43,187 bases of DNA from an uncultured Prochlorococcus sp. (lineage in GTDB: Bacteria > Cyanobacteriota > Cyanobacteriia > PCC-6307 > Cyanobiaceae): assembly GCA_902536545.1 (NCBI GenBank), contig CACAXS010000008.1:1-43187 (forward strand), in the 5' to 3' direction. Under the pieces are notes generated by a model. That model ran no database searches, had not been told where the DNA came from, and saw nothing but the letters and a program-made list of their open reading frames with translations. Below, piece after piece: positions 1 through 9,315 of the stretch. How positions within the stretch are numbered: position 1 is the stretch's first letter; each line of letters starts with the position of its first letter. The position numbers and the translations under genes were made by a program.

Positions 1-1
1 C

Positions 2-127
2 ACCAAATTCATTGATTATTAAACCGAATTTTTTATTACTCTTCCTTAACAAATATCTAAGAAAAGTTGTTTTACCTGAACCAAGAAAACCGGTAACAAC
101 TATTACTGGTATTTTTTTTTTCATCAT
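2..127 (-). CDS. CobW/COG0523-family P-loop GTPase, N-terminal fragment
   Basis: Partial gene running off the left edge; only the first 42 codons are present. The translation starts [20 protein letters not shown] and continues through TFLRYLLRK to [15 protein letters not shown] is the Walker A loop and the following IINEFG stretch is typical of the CobW/HypB/UreG G3E GTPases, which act as metal chaperones or cofactor-insertion proteins. The metal cannot be told from this fragment. The start is at 127 or the next codon at 124. It lies 6 nt after the stop of the pentapeptide gene on the same strand, so the two are probably co-transcribed. The CXCC metal motif expected further in is outside the window. 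Confidence 0.85.
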   Translation of the reverse strand, partial: MMKKKIPVIVVTGFLGSGKTTFLRYLLRKSNKKFGLIINEFG

Positions 128-133
128 TAATGA

Positions 134-646
134 TTAACAACCTAGGCTATATTCTGTACTCTCTCCTGTAGAACTATTTGTGCCATTAGCAATTGCGCAT
201 AATTGTTTTTGTTGTGTACGACTAAGAACAGCATCAGTAAAATCTGCACCATCTATTTTTGCTCCTTCAAAATTACTCTCCATTAATAAAGCATTTGTAA
301 AATTAACATCCGAAAGATCTGCATCTGTAAAGTCTGTTGCATAAGCTAGTGCATCTCTTAAATTGGCTCCTGTAAACTTTGAGTTTTGCAATTTACTATT
401 ATTGAATACTGCGCCTTCTAAATTACTATCACTGAAATTAAACCCATTCAAATCAAACTTAACGTATTCGTTACCGCTTAAATCTTGACCATGCATATCT
501 GGCTCTAAATTAAGGTCTTGTTGGTTTCTAATCTCAGGAGGTCTTTTAGCCCATGCAGAATTTACAGAGTTAAAAAATAAAATCCCAACAAATAACAAAG
601 TAATTAAAGCATTTTTTAGTGAGGGGAAAACAATTGATTTAATCAT
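134..646 (-). CDS. Exported pentapeptide-repeat protein
   Basis: 170 residues. A basic start, a hydrophobic core at about residues 12-28 and an AWA cleavage site near residue 33 form a Sec-type signal peptide, so the mature protein should lie in the thylakoid lumen or periplasm. From about residue 54 to 145 it carries A(D/N)LXX-type pentapeptide repeats, for example ANLRDALAYATDFTDADLSD, which fold into a right-handed quadrilateral beta helix. The C-terminus has two Cys that could form a disulfide (QLCAIAN and the terminal SLGC). Lumenal pentapeptide proteins are common in cyanobacteria, but their role is mostly unknown and no specific partner can be named. The CobW GTPase gene follows immediately. 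Confidence 0.85.
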   Translation of the reverse strand: MIKSIVFPSLKNALITLLFVGILFFNSVNSAWAKRPPEIRNQQDLNLEPDMHGQDLSGNEYVKFDLNGFNFSDSNLEGAVFNNSKLQNSKFTGANLRDALAYATDFTDADLSDVNFTNALLMESNFEGAKIDGADFTDAVLSRTQQKQLCAIANGTNSSTGESTEYSLGC

Positions 647-709
647 AATAAGACTGTATTTTAGAACTTAAGTATTTAAAGTCTGTAAGAGTATCTTAAA
701 GGAAAATAT

Positions 710-1327
710 ATGGCAATGTCACTTAAGGTTATTGTTCCTCCTCATCCGTTAATAAAACATTGGCTTTCAATATTGCGAGAAAAAAATACTCCAAATATTT
801 TGTACTCAACAGGATATGAACAATTAGGAAAATGGCTTACATATGAAGCATTACGTAATTGGCTGCCATATAAAAAAGAAATAGTAAATACCGATAATGG
901 AGACGCAGATGGATTCTTTATTGATAATGATTATCCAATAAAAGTTCTCGCAATGTTGCCTGAAGGGTTATCTCTTTGGTTTGGATCCAAGGAGGTAATT
1001 CCTAATTCAACCCTCTCATTAGGAGAACTACCTAAAACTATTGAGTCAAATGAAGGTGTTATTTTTTATTCAGAACAAATAACCACAACATCAGCAACAT
1101 TAAAAACTTTAATTAAATTAAAGGAATTAGGTGTTGATTCCAATAGGATTATTTTAATAGCTGCTATTTGCTCAAATAAAGGGTTAAATGAAATCGCAAA
1201 ATTATTCCCTAATCAGGTAATTTACACCTCTTGTATAGATGAGGAAGACGAAAAAACAAAATTATTAGTACCGGGCATTGGGAATCCTTTATTGTGTTTG
1301 AGCACTATATTTCAAGATAAGAACTAA
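710..1327 (+). CDS. upp: Uracil phosphoribosyltransferase-like protein, degenerate active site
   Basis: 205 residues, resembling the cyanobacterial proteins annotated as upp. The N-terminus VIVPPHPLIKHWLSILREKN and the LTYEALRNWL segment fit UPRT helix positions. The family's PRPP loop (DPMLATGGS type) is absent: that region reads FYSEQITTTSATLKTL. The uracil-binding GxGDxGDR motif appears only as PGIGNPLLC. The fold is therefore probably type I phosphoribosyltransferase, but catalysis of uracil + PRPP to UMP is doubtful. It may be a non-catalytic or repurposed paralogue. An AAAGGA ribosome site lies just before the ATG. A small membrane protein and ilvD follow on the same strand. Confidence 0.65.
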   Translation: MAMSLKVIVPPHPLIKHWLSILREKNTPNILYSTGYEQLGKWLTYEALRNWLPYKKEIVNTDNGDADGFFIDNDYPIKVLAMLPEGLSLWFGSKEVIPNSTLSLGELPKTIESNEGVIFYSEQITTTSATLKTLIKLKELGVDSNRIILIAAICSNKGLNEIAKLFPNQVIYTSCIDEEDEKTKLLVPGIGNPLLCLSTIFQDKN

Positions 1328-1329
1328 TA

Positions 1330-1335
1330 TATAAT
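1330..1335 (+). promoter_or_regulatory. Candidate -10 box (TATAAT)
   Basis: A consensus TATAAT lies 3 nt after the upp-like stop codon and 21 nt before the ATG of the small membrane protein gene, so transcription would begin near 1342. No clear -35 box is seen, which is common in Prochlorococcus. It would allow the 96-residue gene and ilvD to be transcribed separately from the gene before them. Confidence 0.4.
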
Positions 1336-1356
1336 ATAGAAGTAAATACTTTACCA

Positions 1357-1647
1357 ATGTCTGAATACAGAGATTCGTCTTCAAATAATCTTTTATCATT
1401 AATAAGCGGTGCTTTTATTGGAGCAGCAGGTCTAGCTTGGTGGTTAATATCCGAAGCAGACAAAAGAAAGGAGGAAAAAAAACAAAAAGCAATGATGTAT
1501 TCCTCTAGGATTCAAGACGGCTCTGAAGCGGTTGATTTAAATGAAAATATAAATGAATTTGAAGGAGAGAATCTGGAGAAGAAAGTTGAGCAACTTAATT
1601 CTGCAATTGCTGATGTGAGGAAGCAACTTGAAGAGCTGGGGCAATAA
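1357..1647 (+). CDS. Small single-span membrane protein with C-terminal coiled coil
   Basis: 96 residues, not assigned to a named family. A hydrophobic segment at about residues 12-31 (LLSLISGAFIGAAGLAWWLI) is followed by a highly charged stretch (EADKRKEEKKQK) and a heptad-like C-terminus (LEKKVEQLNSAIADVRKQLEEL) that should form a coiled coil. The arrangement resembles YtxH-type small proteins, with an N-terminal anchor and a cytoplasmic coiled coil, but this is only architectural similarity. It sits between the upp-like gene and ilvD on the same strand, 23 nt before the ilvD start. Confidence 0.7.
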   Translation: MSEYRDSSSNNLLSLISGAFIGAAGLAWWLISEADKRKEEKKQKAMMYSSRIQDGSEAVDLNENINEFEGENLEKKVEQLNSAIADVRKQLEELGQ

Positions 1648-1670
1648 TATAAAAAAGGTTCTCAAATAAT

Positions 1671-3344
1671 ATGAATAAACTCAGATCATCTGCAATTACT
1701 CAAGGTGTGCAAAGATCCCCTAATAGATCGATGTTAAGAGCTGTTGGATTTAATGATGAAGATTTTAATAAACCTATTATTGGAGTTGCAAATGGATACA
1801 GCACCATAACACCGTGCAATATGGGTTTAAATAAGTTAGCTCTAAAAGCTAAAGAGTCAATAAAAAGATCAGGTGGGATGCCTCAGATGTTTGGGACGAT
1901 TACAGTAAGTGATGGCATTTCTATGGGAACAGAGGGCATGAAATATTCCCTAGTTTCAAGAGAAGTTATTGCTGATTCAATTGAAACAGCATGCAATGCC
2001 CAGAGTATGGATGGAGTACTTGCTATAGGTGGATGTGACAAAAATATGCCTGGTGCCATGATTGCGATTGCAAGAATGAATATTCCCTCAATTTTCATTT
2101 ATGGAGGGACAATAAAGCCTGGGAAATTACACGGAGAAGATCTTACAGTTGTTAGTGCATTTGAAGCTGTTGGACAATTAACATCAGGCAAAATTACTGA
2201 AGAAAGGCTAATCCAAGTTGAGAAAAATTGTATTCCTGGTGCTGGTAGCTGTGGGGGGATGTTTACAGCTAATACAATGTCTGCGGTTATTGAAGTATTA
2301 GGATTAAGTCTTCCTCACAGTTCCACCATGGCTGCTGAAGATCTTGAAAAAGAACTTAGTGCAGATAAAAGTGCTGAGATATTAGTCTCTGCAATAGAAA
2401 AAGATATAAGACCTTTAGACCTCATGACTAAGAAAGCATTTGAAAATGCAATATCAGTAATTATGGCAATTGGCGGATCAACAAATGCGGTATTGCACAT
2501 CTTAGCTATTGCGAATACTGCAGGAATAGATATTGACATTAATGATTTTGAGAGAATAAGACAAAAAGTACCCGTTATTTGTGACCTTAAACCGAGCGGT
2601 AAATATGTGACGGTGGATCTTCATAAGGCAGGTGGGATTCCACAAGTAATGAAAATACTTTTGAATGCAGGATTAATTCATGGCGATTGCAAAAACATTG
2701 AAGGCAAAACCATTTCAGAATACTTACAGAATATTCCAGATAACCCTCCAACAAATCAAAATGTTATAAGAGACATAGATAACCCTCTCTATAAAAAAGG
2801 ACACCTAGCGATATTAAAAGGTAACTTAGCCAGCGAAGGTTCTGTAGCCAAAATTAGCGGAGTAAAAAACCCTGTATTAACAGGTCCAGCAAAGATTTTT
2901 GAAAGTGAAGAAGACTGTTTAAAATCGATATTGAACAACGATATCAAAGCTGGTGATGTTGTTGTTATTAGAAACGAAGGGCCTGTAGGAGGACCAGGTA
3001 TGAGAGAGATGTTAGCTCCTACATCTGCTATTGTTGGTCAAGGCCTCGGAGAGAAGGTGGCCTTAATTACCGATGGCAGATTTAGCGGTGGTACATATGG
3101 TCTGGTTGTGGGTCACATAGCCCCAGAGGCTGCTGTTGGTGGAAATATTGCTCTAATAAAACAAGGTGATTTAATTACAGTAGATGCTGTAAAACAATTA
3201 ATTGAAGTTGATATATCTGACGAAGAATTAGAAAAAAGAAAAAAAGATTGGGTAAAACCTACACCAAAATACAAAAGAGGGATACTTTCAAAATATTCCA
3301 GAATCGTAAGTACATCAAGTTTAGGTGCTGTTACTGATTTATAG
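1671..3344 (+). CDS. ilvD: Dihydroxy-acid dehydratase
   Basis: 557 residues, full length for the family. It dehydrates 2,3-dihydroxy-3-methylbutanoate and 2,3-dihydroxy-3-methylpentanoate to the 2-oxo acids, the penultimate step of valine and isoleucine synthesis and the precursor of leucine and pantothenate. Three Fe-S ligand cysteines are visible: Cys49 (TITPCNMG), Cys122 (GGCDKNMPG) and Cys194 ([12 protein letters not shown]). The three-Cys pattern fits the shorter 2Fe-2S class found in cyanobacteria and plants. The C-terminal GRFSGGTYG motif, with the Ser that acts as base, is intact. The gene is convergent with the 128-residue hypothetical, 21 nt apart. Confidence 0.97.
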   Translation: MNKLRSSAITQGVQRSPNRSMLRAVGFNDEDFNKPIIGVANGYSTITPCNMGLNKLALKAKESIKRSGGMPQMFGTITVSDGISMGTEGMKYSLVSREVIADSIETACNAQSMDGVLAIGGCDKNMPGAMIAIARMNIPSIFIYGGTIKPGKLHGEDLTVVSAFEAVGQLTSGKITEERLIQVEKNCIPGAGSCGGMFTANTMSAVIEVLGLSLPHSSTMAAEDLEKELSADKSAEILVSAIEKDIRPLDLMTKKAFENAISVIMAIGGSTNAVLHILAIANTAGIDIDINDFERIRQKVPVICDLKPSGKYVTVDLHKAGGIPQVMKILLNAGLIHGDCKNIEGKTISEYLQNIPDNPPTNQNVIRDIDNPLYKKGHLAILKGNLASEGSVAKISGVKNPVLTGPAKIFESEEDCLKSILNNDIKAGDVVVIRNEGPVGGPGMREMLAPTSAIVGQGLGEKVALITDGRFSGGTYGLVVGHIAPEAAVGGNIALIKQGDLITVDAVKQLIEVDISDEELEKRKKDWVKPTPKYKRGILSKYSRIVSTSSLGAVTDL

Positions 3345-3365
3345 ATCAGCTCAAAGTTTATTCTC

Positions 3366-3752
3366 TTAATTAATAAAGTTTTTTATCCTATTTGCTAATT
3401 TTTCTAATCTAGCACTGTATTTTGGTGAGTTGCATTTTTTCCCATTATTGCTATTCATCCACAATGTTTTAACTCCACACCATAATATCGGTTCATTAGG
3501 AAAATTAAGCTTAGAGATAACTAAAGTAAACTCTTTATTTGATTTAAAAAGTTCTAATTCAAGATCGTGAATTTCTAATCTTTTTCCTTCTCTATCTCGA
3601 CATAAGATATTAACCGTCAAATCAATATCTTCCTCTTCGATTTCGTATTCACCATTTATTTTTACCACAGAATGAACAAAAGGTTTATTTGTTAAATCTG
3701 CTGACTTAGCGATTAAGCTCTCTATATTTTTTGTTGGATTTTCAAATAACAC
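3366..3752 (-). CDS. Conserved cyanobacterial hypothetical protein
   Basis: 128 residues, soluble and acidic in the middle (GEYEIEEEDIDLT), with no signal peptide or membrane segment and no motif I recognise. It starts with GTG and overlaps the end of the CIA30 gene by 11 nt. That implies translational coupling and membership of the gnd-pgl-CIA30 unit. The C-terminus contains a Cys/Lys-rich patch (NNGKKCNSPKYSARLEKLANR). Function is unknown; its position suggests a role alongside the CIA30 protein. Confidence 0.7.
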   Translation of the reverse strand: MLFENPTKNIESLIAKSADLTNKPFVHSVVKINGEYEIEEEDIDLTVNILCRDREGKRLEIHDLELELFKSNKEFTLVISKLNFPNEPILWCGVKTLWMNSNNGKKCNSPKYSARLEKLANRIKNFIN

Positions 3753-4290
3753 TTATTGATTTAATTAAAACTTTTATGGAACCCTGTCTAAACTCATTAT
3801 TAAGTAATCCATCATCACCGAACTTAGAGTGTAGTAGTTGCAATCTTTTAATTTTAGATGGCTTGAATTTAAATGGAAACCGTACCTTATTTGCTCTTAC
3901 TGAAGGTTTCAGCTCACTAAATTGAATTTGAACATTTGTTGTTCCGAATTTTTTTGTTGGGAATGATTTAATCCATCTAAGACCACCTGGAATAAATTCG
4001 GTTAGTCCTAGTAGATCATCTTCACAAGCGACAGCAAATTTAAAAGTTCTTCCTTGTCCATCAATATTTAATTGAAAGGATGAATATTCAGATACATCTA
4101 AAGAGGGTTTATAAATTGACGATCTACAGCTAACAAATCCTCCCGCTTTCTCGACGATATTACCCTTTAATAACAAACCAGAATTTGAAATTTCACAAAA
4201 AGCTGAACTTGATCCGCCCATAACAGTATCATTTAATGTTTTCCAACCATCGAACTTCTTTTTCTGGAATAAAAATTTTTTCTTACTCAT
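3742..4290 (-). CDS. CIA30-domain protein
   Basis: 182 residues, essentially one CIA30 domain (family of the complex I intermediate-associated protein 30, a carbohydrate-binding-like beta sandwich). Recognisable blocks are WKTLNDTVMGGSSSAF near the N-terminus, then GGFVSCRSS and YSSFQLNIDGQGRTFKF. No signal peptide is present. In mitochondria CIA30 helps assemble complex I; in plants a CIA30 domain is part of HCF173, needed for psbA translation. The cyanobacterial role is not settled. It follows pgl by 30 nt on the same strand and overlaps the next gene by 11 nt, so it is expressed within an oxidative pentose phosphate operon. Confidence 0.85.
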   Translation of the reverse strand: MSKKKFLFQKKKFDGWKTLNDTVMGGSSSAFCEISNSGLLLKGNIVEKAGGFVSCRSSIYKPSLDVSEYSSFQLNIDGQGRTFKFAVACEDDLLGLTEFIPGGLRWIKSFPTKKFGTTNVQIQFSELKPSVRANKVRFPFKFKPSKIKRLQLLHSKFGDDGLLNNEFRQGSIKVLIKSISVI

Positions 4291-4320
4291 TGTAAAATTT
4301 AAATTATTATTAGACTTTAA

Positions 4321-5058
4321 CTAAATCTCTAATTCTTTTGCTGATTCTTGATCACAAAATATGGAAATTTGATTGATAGATTTTATTAATTTTGATGGTG
4401 TTCTATCAATAGGTTCTTTTTCATCTAATAACCTCTCAAGAGCTATTCTTTTATTGGCTCCACTAACCAAAAATACTATCTTTGATGAGGCTGAAAGGAC
4501 TTTAGGAGTTAATGAAATCCTTTTTAATCCTTTACCTTCATTAAAAATCACAAAATCATCTATATTATTATTTTTTTGATAAGGAAATAGTGAAGCTGTA
4601 TGACCATCTTCTCCAAGACCTAATAAAGTTAAATCAAAGGAGGGAGGAGTTGATTCGCATTTTTCAAATAATTTAGAAATAAATTGATTTTTTATACTTT
4701 CATCATCAGAATCAAAATCATTAAAAATTTCATAGAAATAAGCTTTAGATCCAAAATTAGTTAACAATGAATTTTTCAACATTAACGAGTTACTTAATTC
4801 TGAATTTGGATCAACACATCTTTCATCTCCTAAAAAAACATCAACCATATCCCACCTTAGATCACTATTTGATAAGAGCTTATACACAGATTTAGGGGTT
4901 GAACCTCCACTTACACAAAATTTGAACCTGTCTTTATTTTTTAAAGTATTAACAATTTGACATTCAATAAACCTAAAAACCGCTATTGATAGTTCTAACT
5001 TGTCTTTGTATATGTTTATTTTGTATCCATTTTTGGCCTTTTCAATCATTTCATCCAT
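4321..5058 (-). CDS. pgl: 6-phosphogluconolactonase
   Basis: 245 residues, DevB/SOL type. It hydrolyses 6-phosphogluconolactone to 6-phosphogluconate, the step between zwf and gnd. Family signatures are visible: FCVSGGSTPKSVYKLL, VDVFLGDERCVDP and LGLGEDGHTASLFP. The first ATG (5058) lies inside the end of gnd, giving a 13 nt overlap. The in-frame ATG three codons later (5049) forms an exact ATGA overlap with the gnd stop and may be the real start. Either way translation should be coupled to gnd. Confidence 0.95.
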   Translation of the reverse strand: MDEMIEKAKNGYKINIYKDKLELSIAVFRFIECQIVNTLKNKDRFKFCVSGGSTPKSVYKLLSNSDLRWDMVDVFLGDERCVDPNSELSNSLMLKNSLLTNFGSKAYFYEIFNDFDSDDESIKNQFISKLFEKCESTPPSFDLTLLGLGEDGHTASLFPYQKNNNIDDFVIFNEGKGLKRISLTPKVLSASSKIVFLVSGANKRIALERLLDEKEPIDRTPSKLIKSINQISIFCDQESAKELEI

Positions 5059-6464
5059 TCAGTATGAAAACTACCATCCTTATCAATTCTTTCATATGTA
5101 TGAGAGCCAAAACAGTCTCTCATTGCCTGAACAAGATTCTGAGGGAGTCTATTAGTTCTATAACTATTCAAATAATCTAAAGTACTGGATAGGCATGGGA
5201 CTGGTATACCAGCTTTTGCGGATAATGAAACTACTTTAGCTAAGTTATCTAATCTTGTCGCAATTTCAATGTTGAACCAATCATCAAAAATTAAATTTTT
5301 TAGATAAGGATCTTTGTTATAGGCATCCTGAATTTTACTTAATAATTTTGATCTAATTATGCAACCACCTTTCCATATTTGAGCAATTGATGGCATATTC
5401 AAATCATAGTTATATACTTTAGATGCTTCTCTTAAAATATCCATACCTTGTGCATAGCTAGCAATTGTGGCAAGGACTACTGCATCAAATAAAGGTTTCA
5501 TTCCATCTGATATATTTCCTAAATCAAAATCCTCTATCTCTTTAGATGGAATAGTTTTTTCAATCTCACTACGTTGCTCTTTTAAAGAACTCATTACTCT
5601 TGCATTTAAAGATGCATAGATAGTTGGGACTGATACCCCAAGTTCTAAAGCACTTACAACAGTCCATAACCCCGTACCTTTCTGGCCGGCTTTATCTAAT
5701 ATTTTCTCCACAACATCATCTCCAGTTATCTCATCTTTAGTATTTAGGCAAATCTCTGTTATCTCAACAAGATAAGAAGCTAATTCATCGGTATTATTCC
5801 AAATACCAAATACCTCTGACATCTGCTGACCATTCATACCTTTGACTCGCTTCATAAGGTCATAAGCTTCCGCGAGTATTTGTTCAATTCCATATTCAAT
5901 TCCGTTATGAACAGTTTTTACAAAATGACCTGAGCCTCCTGGTCCAACATATGCTACACATGGTCCGTCTTCAACTTTGGCAGCCATTTTTGTTAATAAG
6001 CTTTCTATTGCATCATATGAAGCCTTAGTACCGCCGGGCATCATACTTGGACCTTCTAGAGCTCCTTTGGCACCTCCTGAGACTCCCATTCCAATGTATC
6101 CAAAACTTTTACTTTCAAGAGTATTTACCCTTCTTTCTGTATCTTTAAATTGAGAGTTGCCGCCATCTATTAATAAATCTCCTTCCTCGAGATATCCAGA
6201 AATATTATCAATTACAGCATCAGTTGCTGGTCCAGCTTTTACCATCATTAGAATTCTTCTAGGTCTCTCTAACTTATTAACGAATTCTTGAAGAGTTTCA
6301 GCTCCTTCTATATTCTTCCCAAGGCCACGACCTTGTAAAAATTCTTCAGTTTTTGAGTAGGTCCTATTAAATACTACACTAGAAAATCCATTTCTCTCTG
6401 CGTTAAGAACTAAATTTTCGCCCATAACACCAAGACCTATTAAACCAAAATGTGCCTTGGACAT
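5046..6464 (-). CDS. gnd: 6-phosphogluconate dehydrogenase, decarboxylating
   Basis: 472 residues, the usual long form. It oxidatively decarboxylates 6-phosphogluconate to ribulose 5-phosphate, making NADPH, which is the main night-time carbon route in cyanobacteria. The N-terminal Rossmann motif GLIGLGVMGENL is at residues 7-18. The substrate segment GGAKGALEGPSMMPGG (130-145) and the catalytic Lys183 and Glu190 in GHFVKTVHNGIEYG are present. The product is the substrate of rpe at 10.5 kb. A 96 nt gap separates it from glgC upstream, and a TATATT-type -10 lies in that gap, so it may have its own promoter. Confidence 0.97.
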   Translation of the reverse strand: MSKAHFGLIGLGVMGENLVLNAERNGFSSVVFNRTYSKTEEFLQGRGLGKNIEGAETLQEFVNKLERPRRILMMVKAGPATDAVIDNISGYLEEGDLLIDGGNSQFKDTERRVNTLESKSFGYIGMGVSGGAKGALEGPSMMPGGTKASYDAIESLLTKMAAKVEDGPCVAYVGPGGSGHFVKTVHNGIEYGIEQILAEAYDLMKRVKGMNGQQMSEVFGIWNNTDELASYLVEITEICLNTKDEITGDDVVEKILDKAGQKGTGLWTVVSALELGVSVPTIYASLNARVMSSLKEQRSEIEKTIPSKEIEDFDLGNISDGMKPLFDAVVLATIASYAQGMDILREASKVYNYDLNMPSIAQIWKGGCIIRSKLLSKIQDAYNKDPYLKNLIFDDWFNIEIATRLDNLAKVVSLSAKAGIPVPCLSSTLDYLNSYRTNRLPQNLVQAMRDCFGSHTYERIDKDGSFHTEWMK

Positions 6465-6560
6465 AAAAAATTAAAAAAACTCGATAAATATAGTGTGCCT
6501 GCAACTCTACAAAATTGCTCAAAAAAAATACTTATGTCAGCGAAAAATGATCGAAAAGAT

Positions 6561-7856
6561 TTAAATAACAGTTCCGTTTGCAATAGTTGCATTTTTAACT
6601 ACTACTACAATTCCATTTCTAATGTAGAAGCCTAATTCTGGCTTATCTGCTTCTTCTATCCGATCTTTATTAATGATCACTACATTATCACCAATTCTTG
6701 TATTTTTATCAAGAATTGCTCTTTTTACAGTTGTACCTTCACCTACTCCAAGAGGCGTTCCGCCTCCTTTTCTTAATGCAATCCTCTCTTCAGGCGATTC
6801 AAAGAAATCGGCACCCATAACAAGAGTGTCCTCAAGAACCGAATCACTTTCGATCCTGCTTCTTACACCTAAAACACAATGTAAAATACTGCATGACTTC
6901 AAGATTGTACCTTCACAAACTATTGAATCAGTAATTTGAGCATCTACAAGTTTAGATGGGGGGAGAAATCTAGGTCTTGTATAAATTGGAAATTTCTCAT
7001 CATAAAAACTAAATGGAGGTTTTGGTTGCTCAGTCAATGCAAGGTTTGACTCAAAGAATGCCCCAATGGTTCCGATATCTTCCCAATAATCATCGAATAC
7101 ATAACTTTTAAGAGTATCGCCTCTATTGAGGGCTTCAGGAATTATGTCCTTACCAAAATCAGTATAATTAGGAAATTTATTTAGAAGATCGAAAAGAGTA
7201 TTTCTACTAAAAACGTAAATACCCATAGAGGCTAGATATGGTTTTTCGGCAGCTGACTCCTCACTTAATCCAAATTTTGAAGTATCTACTGCCATTGCTT
7301 TCAACTTCTTTCCAGTAGGCTTTTCACTGAATTCTTTTATATTTCCTTCATCATCGGTTCTCATGAGGCCAAAACCTTCTGCTTGAGCTTCATCAACAGG
7401 CAAAGCTGCAACAGTTAAATCAGCACCATTATCCCTATGATGTTGAACAAATAAACTGTAGTCCATTCTGTAGAGTTGATCGCCTGACAATATTAAATAT
7501 TCATCAACATCCCATTCTTGAAATAACCATTGGTATTTTCTTACGGCATCAGCAGTACCTTCGAACCACTTTGGACTATCAGGAGTCTGTTGCGCGGCTA
7601 AAACCTCCACAAATCCTTGTCCGAAAGGGCCATTTAAATTATAGGTTCTTCCTATATGTCTATTTAGAGATGCACTATTGAACTGGGTCAATACGTACAT
7701 TTTTTCAATGCCTGAATTTATACAATTACTAATTGGGATATCTATTAAACGATACTTACCTGCCAATGGCACAGCAGGCTTAGCCCTCATTTTTGTTAAA
7801 GGGTAAAGTCTAGAACCTTTTCCTCCTCCGAGGATAATGGCCAACACACGCTTCAT
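6561..7856 (-). CDS. glgC: Glucose-1-phosphate adenylyltransferase (ADP-glucose pyrophosphorylase)
   Basis: 431 residues. It makes ADP-glucose from glucose 1-phosphate and ATP, the committed step of glycogen synthesis, and in cyanobacteria is activated by 3-phosphoglycerate. The nucleotide-binding loop [12 protein letters not shown] is at 10-21. [14 protein letters not shown] is at 97-110, [13 protein letters not shown] carries the metal-binding Asp, and [10 protein letters not shown] includes the glucose-1-P Lys. The C-terminus is a left-handed beta-helix domain with hexapeptide-like turns ([12 protein letters not shown]). It lies between hemA and gnd on the same strand, next to the genes for glycogen's oxidative breakdown route. 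Confidence 0.97.
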   Translation of the reverse strand: MKRVLAIILGGGKGSRLYPLTKMRAKPAVPLAGKYRLIDIPISNCINSGIEKMYVLTQFNSASLNRHIGRTYNLNGPFGQGFVEVLAAQQTPDSPKWFEGTADAVRKYQWLFQEWDVDEYLILSGDQLYRMDYSLFVQHHRDNGADLTVAALPVDEAQAEGFGLMRTDDEGNIKEFSEKPTGKKLKAMAVDTSKFGLSEESAAEKPYLASMGIYVFSRNTLFDLLNKFPNYTDFGKDIIPEALNRGDTLKSYVFDDYWEDIGTIGAFFESNLALTEQPKPPFSFYDEKFPIYTRPRFLPPSKLVDAQITDSIVCEGTILKSCSILHCVLGVRSRIESDSVLEDTLVMGADFFESPEERIALRKGGGTPLGVGEGTTVKRAILDKNTRIGDNVVIINKDRIEEADKPELGFYIRNGIVVVVKNATIANGTVI

Positions 7857-7986
7857 TCAATCTAATGGAGGTAGACATACAACTAACTAACGTAACTGAT
7901 TATGGGCATATTTAGTAATAAGAATGGTCAGTTTAGGAAGGTATTTCGATAAATCACTTTAAAAACTTAATATAAATGAAAAAAAT

Positions 7987-9297
7987 TTAGCTATTTTTAT
8001 CCTCATCCATCAAAGAAAACAATTTTTCAACGATTTTTAAAGAGGCTTGTCTTTCTTCTCTTGATTGGGGACTTCTCAACTTAGTAACAGGTGTGTGGAG
8101 TATTTTATTGATAATTCCTCTAGTCAAGGCTTCCACAACTTTTCTTTCTCTAGCAGAAAAATCTGGTCCCATCCTACTAAGTGCTTTTTGCAATTCCTCT
8201 TTTCTAATTAACTCCAAATCTGATCTAAGTTTATTAATAACTGGAACCGCCTCTAAACTTGCCCACCATTCTAGAAAAATGATTCTTTCTTCTTCTACTA
8301 AAGATTCTGCTTCCTTTGCGATTTTCTGTCTAAATTCCTGATTTCTCGAAACGACCTCTTGTAGGTCATCCACATCAAATGATTTTACAAATTCATGTTG
8401 TTTAACATCATTAGATATATTTCTCGGTACACCAATATCAATAAATTTAAGTTTATTACTTAAATTTAATTTTTCAATTCTGGCGAGATTAATTATTGGT
8501 TCTTCAGAGGCTGTACTAGTGAAAACAAGAGAAGACAAAGATATATTTTCATCTAATTCATTTATCCCTTTACAAACAATTTCTATATCGGGAAAGTCTA
8601 CCGTAAGATTTAATGCTCTATCAATATTTCTATTGACAAGAATAAGTTTATGACATCCTTTTGATTTTAAATGAGTTATTAAAAGTCTACTCATTCGTCC
8701 AGCCCCAACTACGAGAACCTTCTCTGATTCCAAGCTCATAAGAGTATCGATCCCTTTTTCTTGACCAATTTTTAATTGAGCGAGTTCCACCGCAGCAGAA
8801 CTGATTGATACAGCTCCAGTGCCTAAATTTGTTTCAGACCTAACTTTTTTACCTGTACTAACAGATTGGGTTAATAGTCTATTAAGGATAGGACCAGTAG
8901 ATTGATTCTCTTGACCTAATCTCATCATTTTTTTCACCTGAGAAAGGATTTGCCCTTCACCTAAAACGAGGCTATCAAGTCCTGCAGAAACTTTCATTAA
9001 ATGCAAAACTGCATCTTCTTGTCTAAAGCAAAAAAGGTGAGGATTTAAATCTTCAAAAATAATTCCGGAATAATCTGATATAAATTCTTTAATTGATGAA
9101 ATACCAGCATTTTTATCCTTTACTAGCGCATATATTTCAAGCCTATTACAAGTACTTAAAATTGACACCTCTAAAACATCAGAGAAAGCTTTTAATGCTT
9201 CCAATGACGCTGTTATAGATTGGTCAGGAATACTTAACTTCTCACGCACTTCGACGGGTGCCGTGCGATGACTTAGTCCGACGACAACAATATGCAT
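7987..9297 (-). CDS. hemA: Glutamyl-tRNA reductase
   Basis: 436 residues. It reduces glutamyl-tRNA(Glu) to glutamate-1-semialdehyde with NADPH, the first committed and most regulated step of heme, chlorophyll and bilin synthesis. The start MHIVVVGLSHRTAPVEVREK is diagnostic. The catalytic Cys50 sits in STCNRLEIYAL, the specificity segment HLMKVSAGLDSLVLGEGQIL follows, and the NADPH domain has VLVVGAGRMSRLL. The C-terminal dimerisation helix is complete. It lies 18 nt downstream of glpX on the same strand, so it is likely co-transcribed with it, linking tetrapyrrole entry to a Calvin-cycle gene. Confidence 0.97.
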   Translation of the reverse strand: MHIVVVGLSHRTAPVEVREKLSIPDQSITASLEALKAFSDVLEVSILSTCNRLEIYALVKDKNAGISSIKEFISDYSGIIFEDLNPHLFCFRQEDAVLHLMKVSAGLDSLVLGEGQILSQVKKMMRLGQENQSTGPILNRLLTQSVSTGKKVRSETNLGTGAVSISSAAVELAQLKIGQEKGIDTLMSLESEKVLVVGAGRMSRLLITHLKSKGCHKLILVNRNIDRALNLTVDFPDIEIVCKGINELDENISLSSLVFTSTASEEPIINLARIEKLNLSNKLKFIDIGVPRNISNDVKQHEFVKSFDVDDLQEVVSRNQEFRQKIAKEAESLVEEERIIFLEWWASLEAVPVINKLRSDLELIRKEELQKALSRMGPDFSARERKVVEALTRGIINKILHTPVTKLRSPQSREERQASLKIVEKLFSLMDEDKNS

Positions 9298-9315
9298 AAA
9301 ATTAAAAGTAAATTT

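Noticed and set aside
1883-2539. Two minus-strand frames within ilvD
   Set aside because: Antisense shadows of a strongly conserved enzyme gene.
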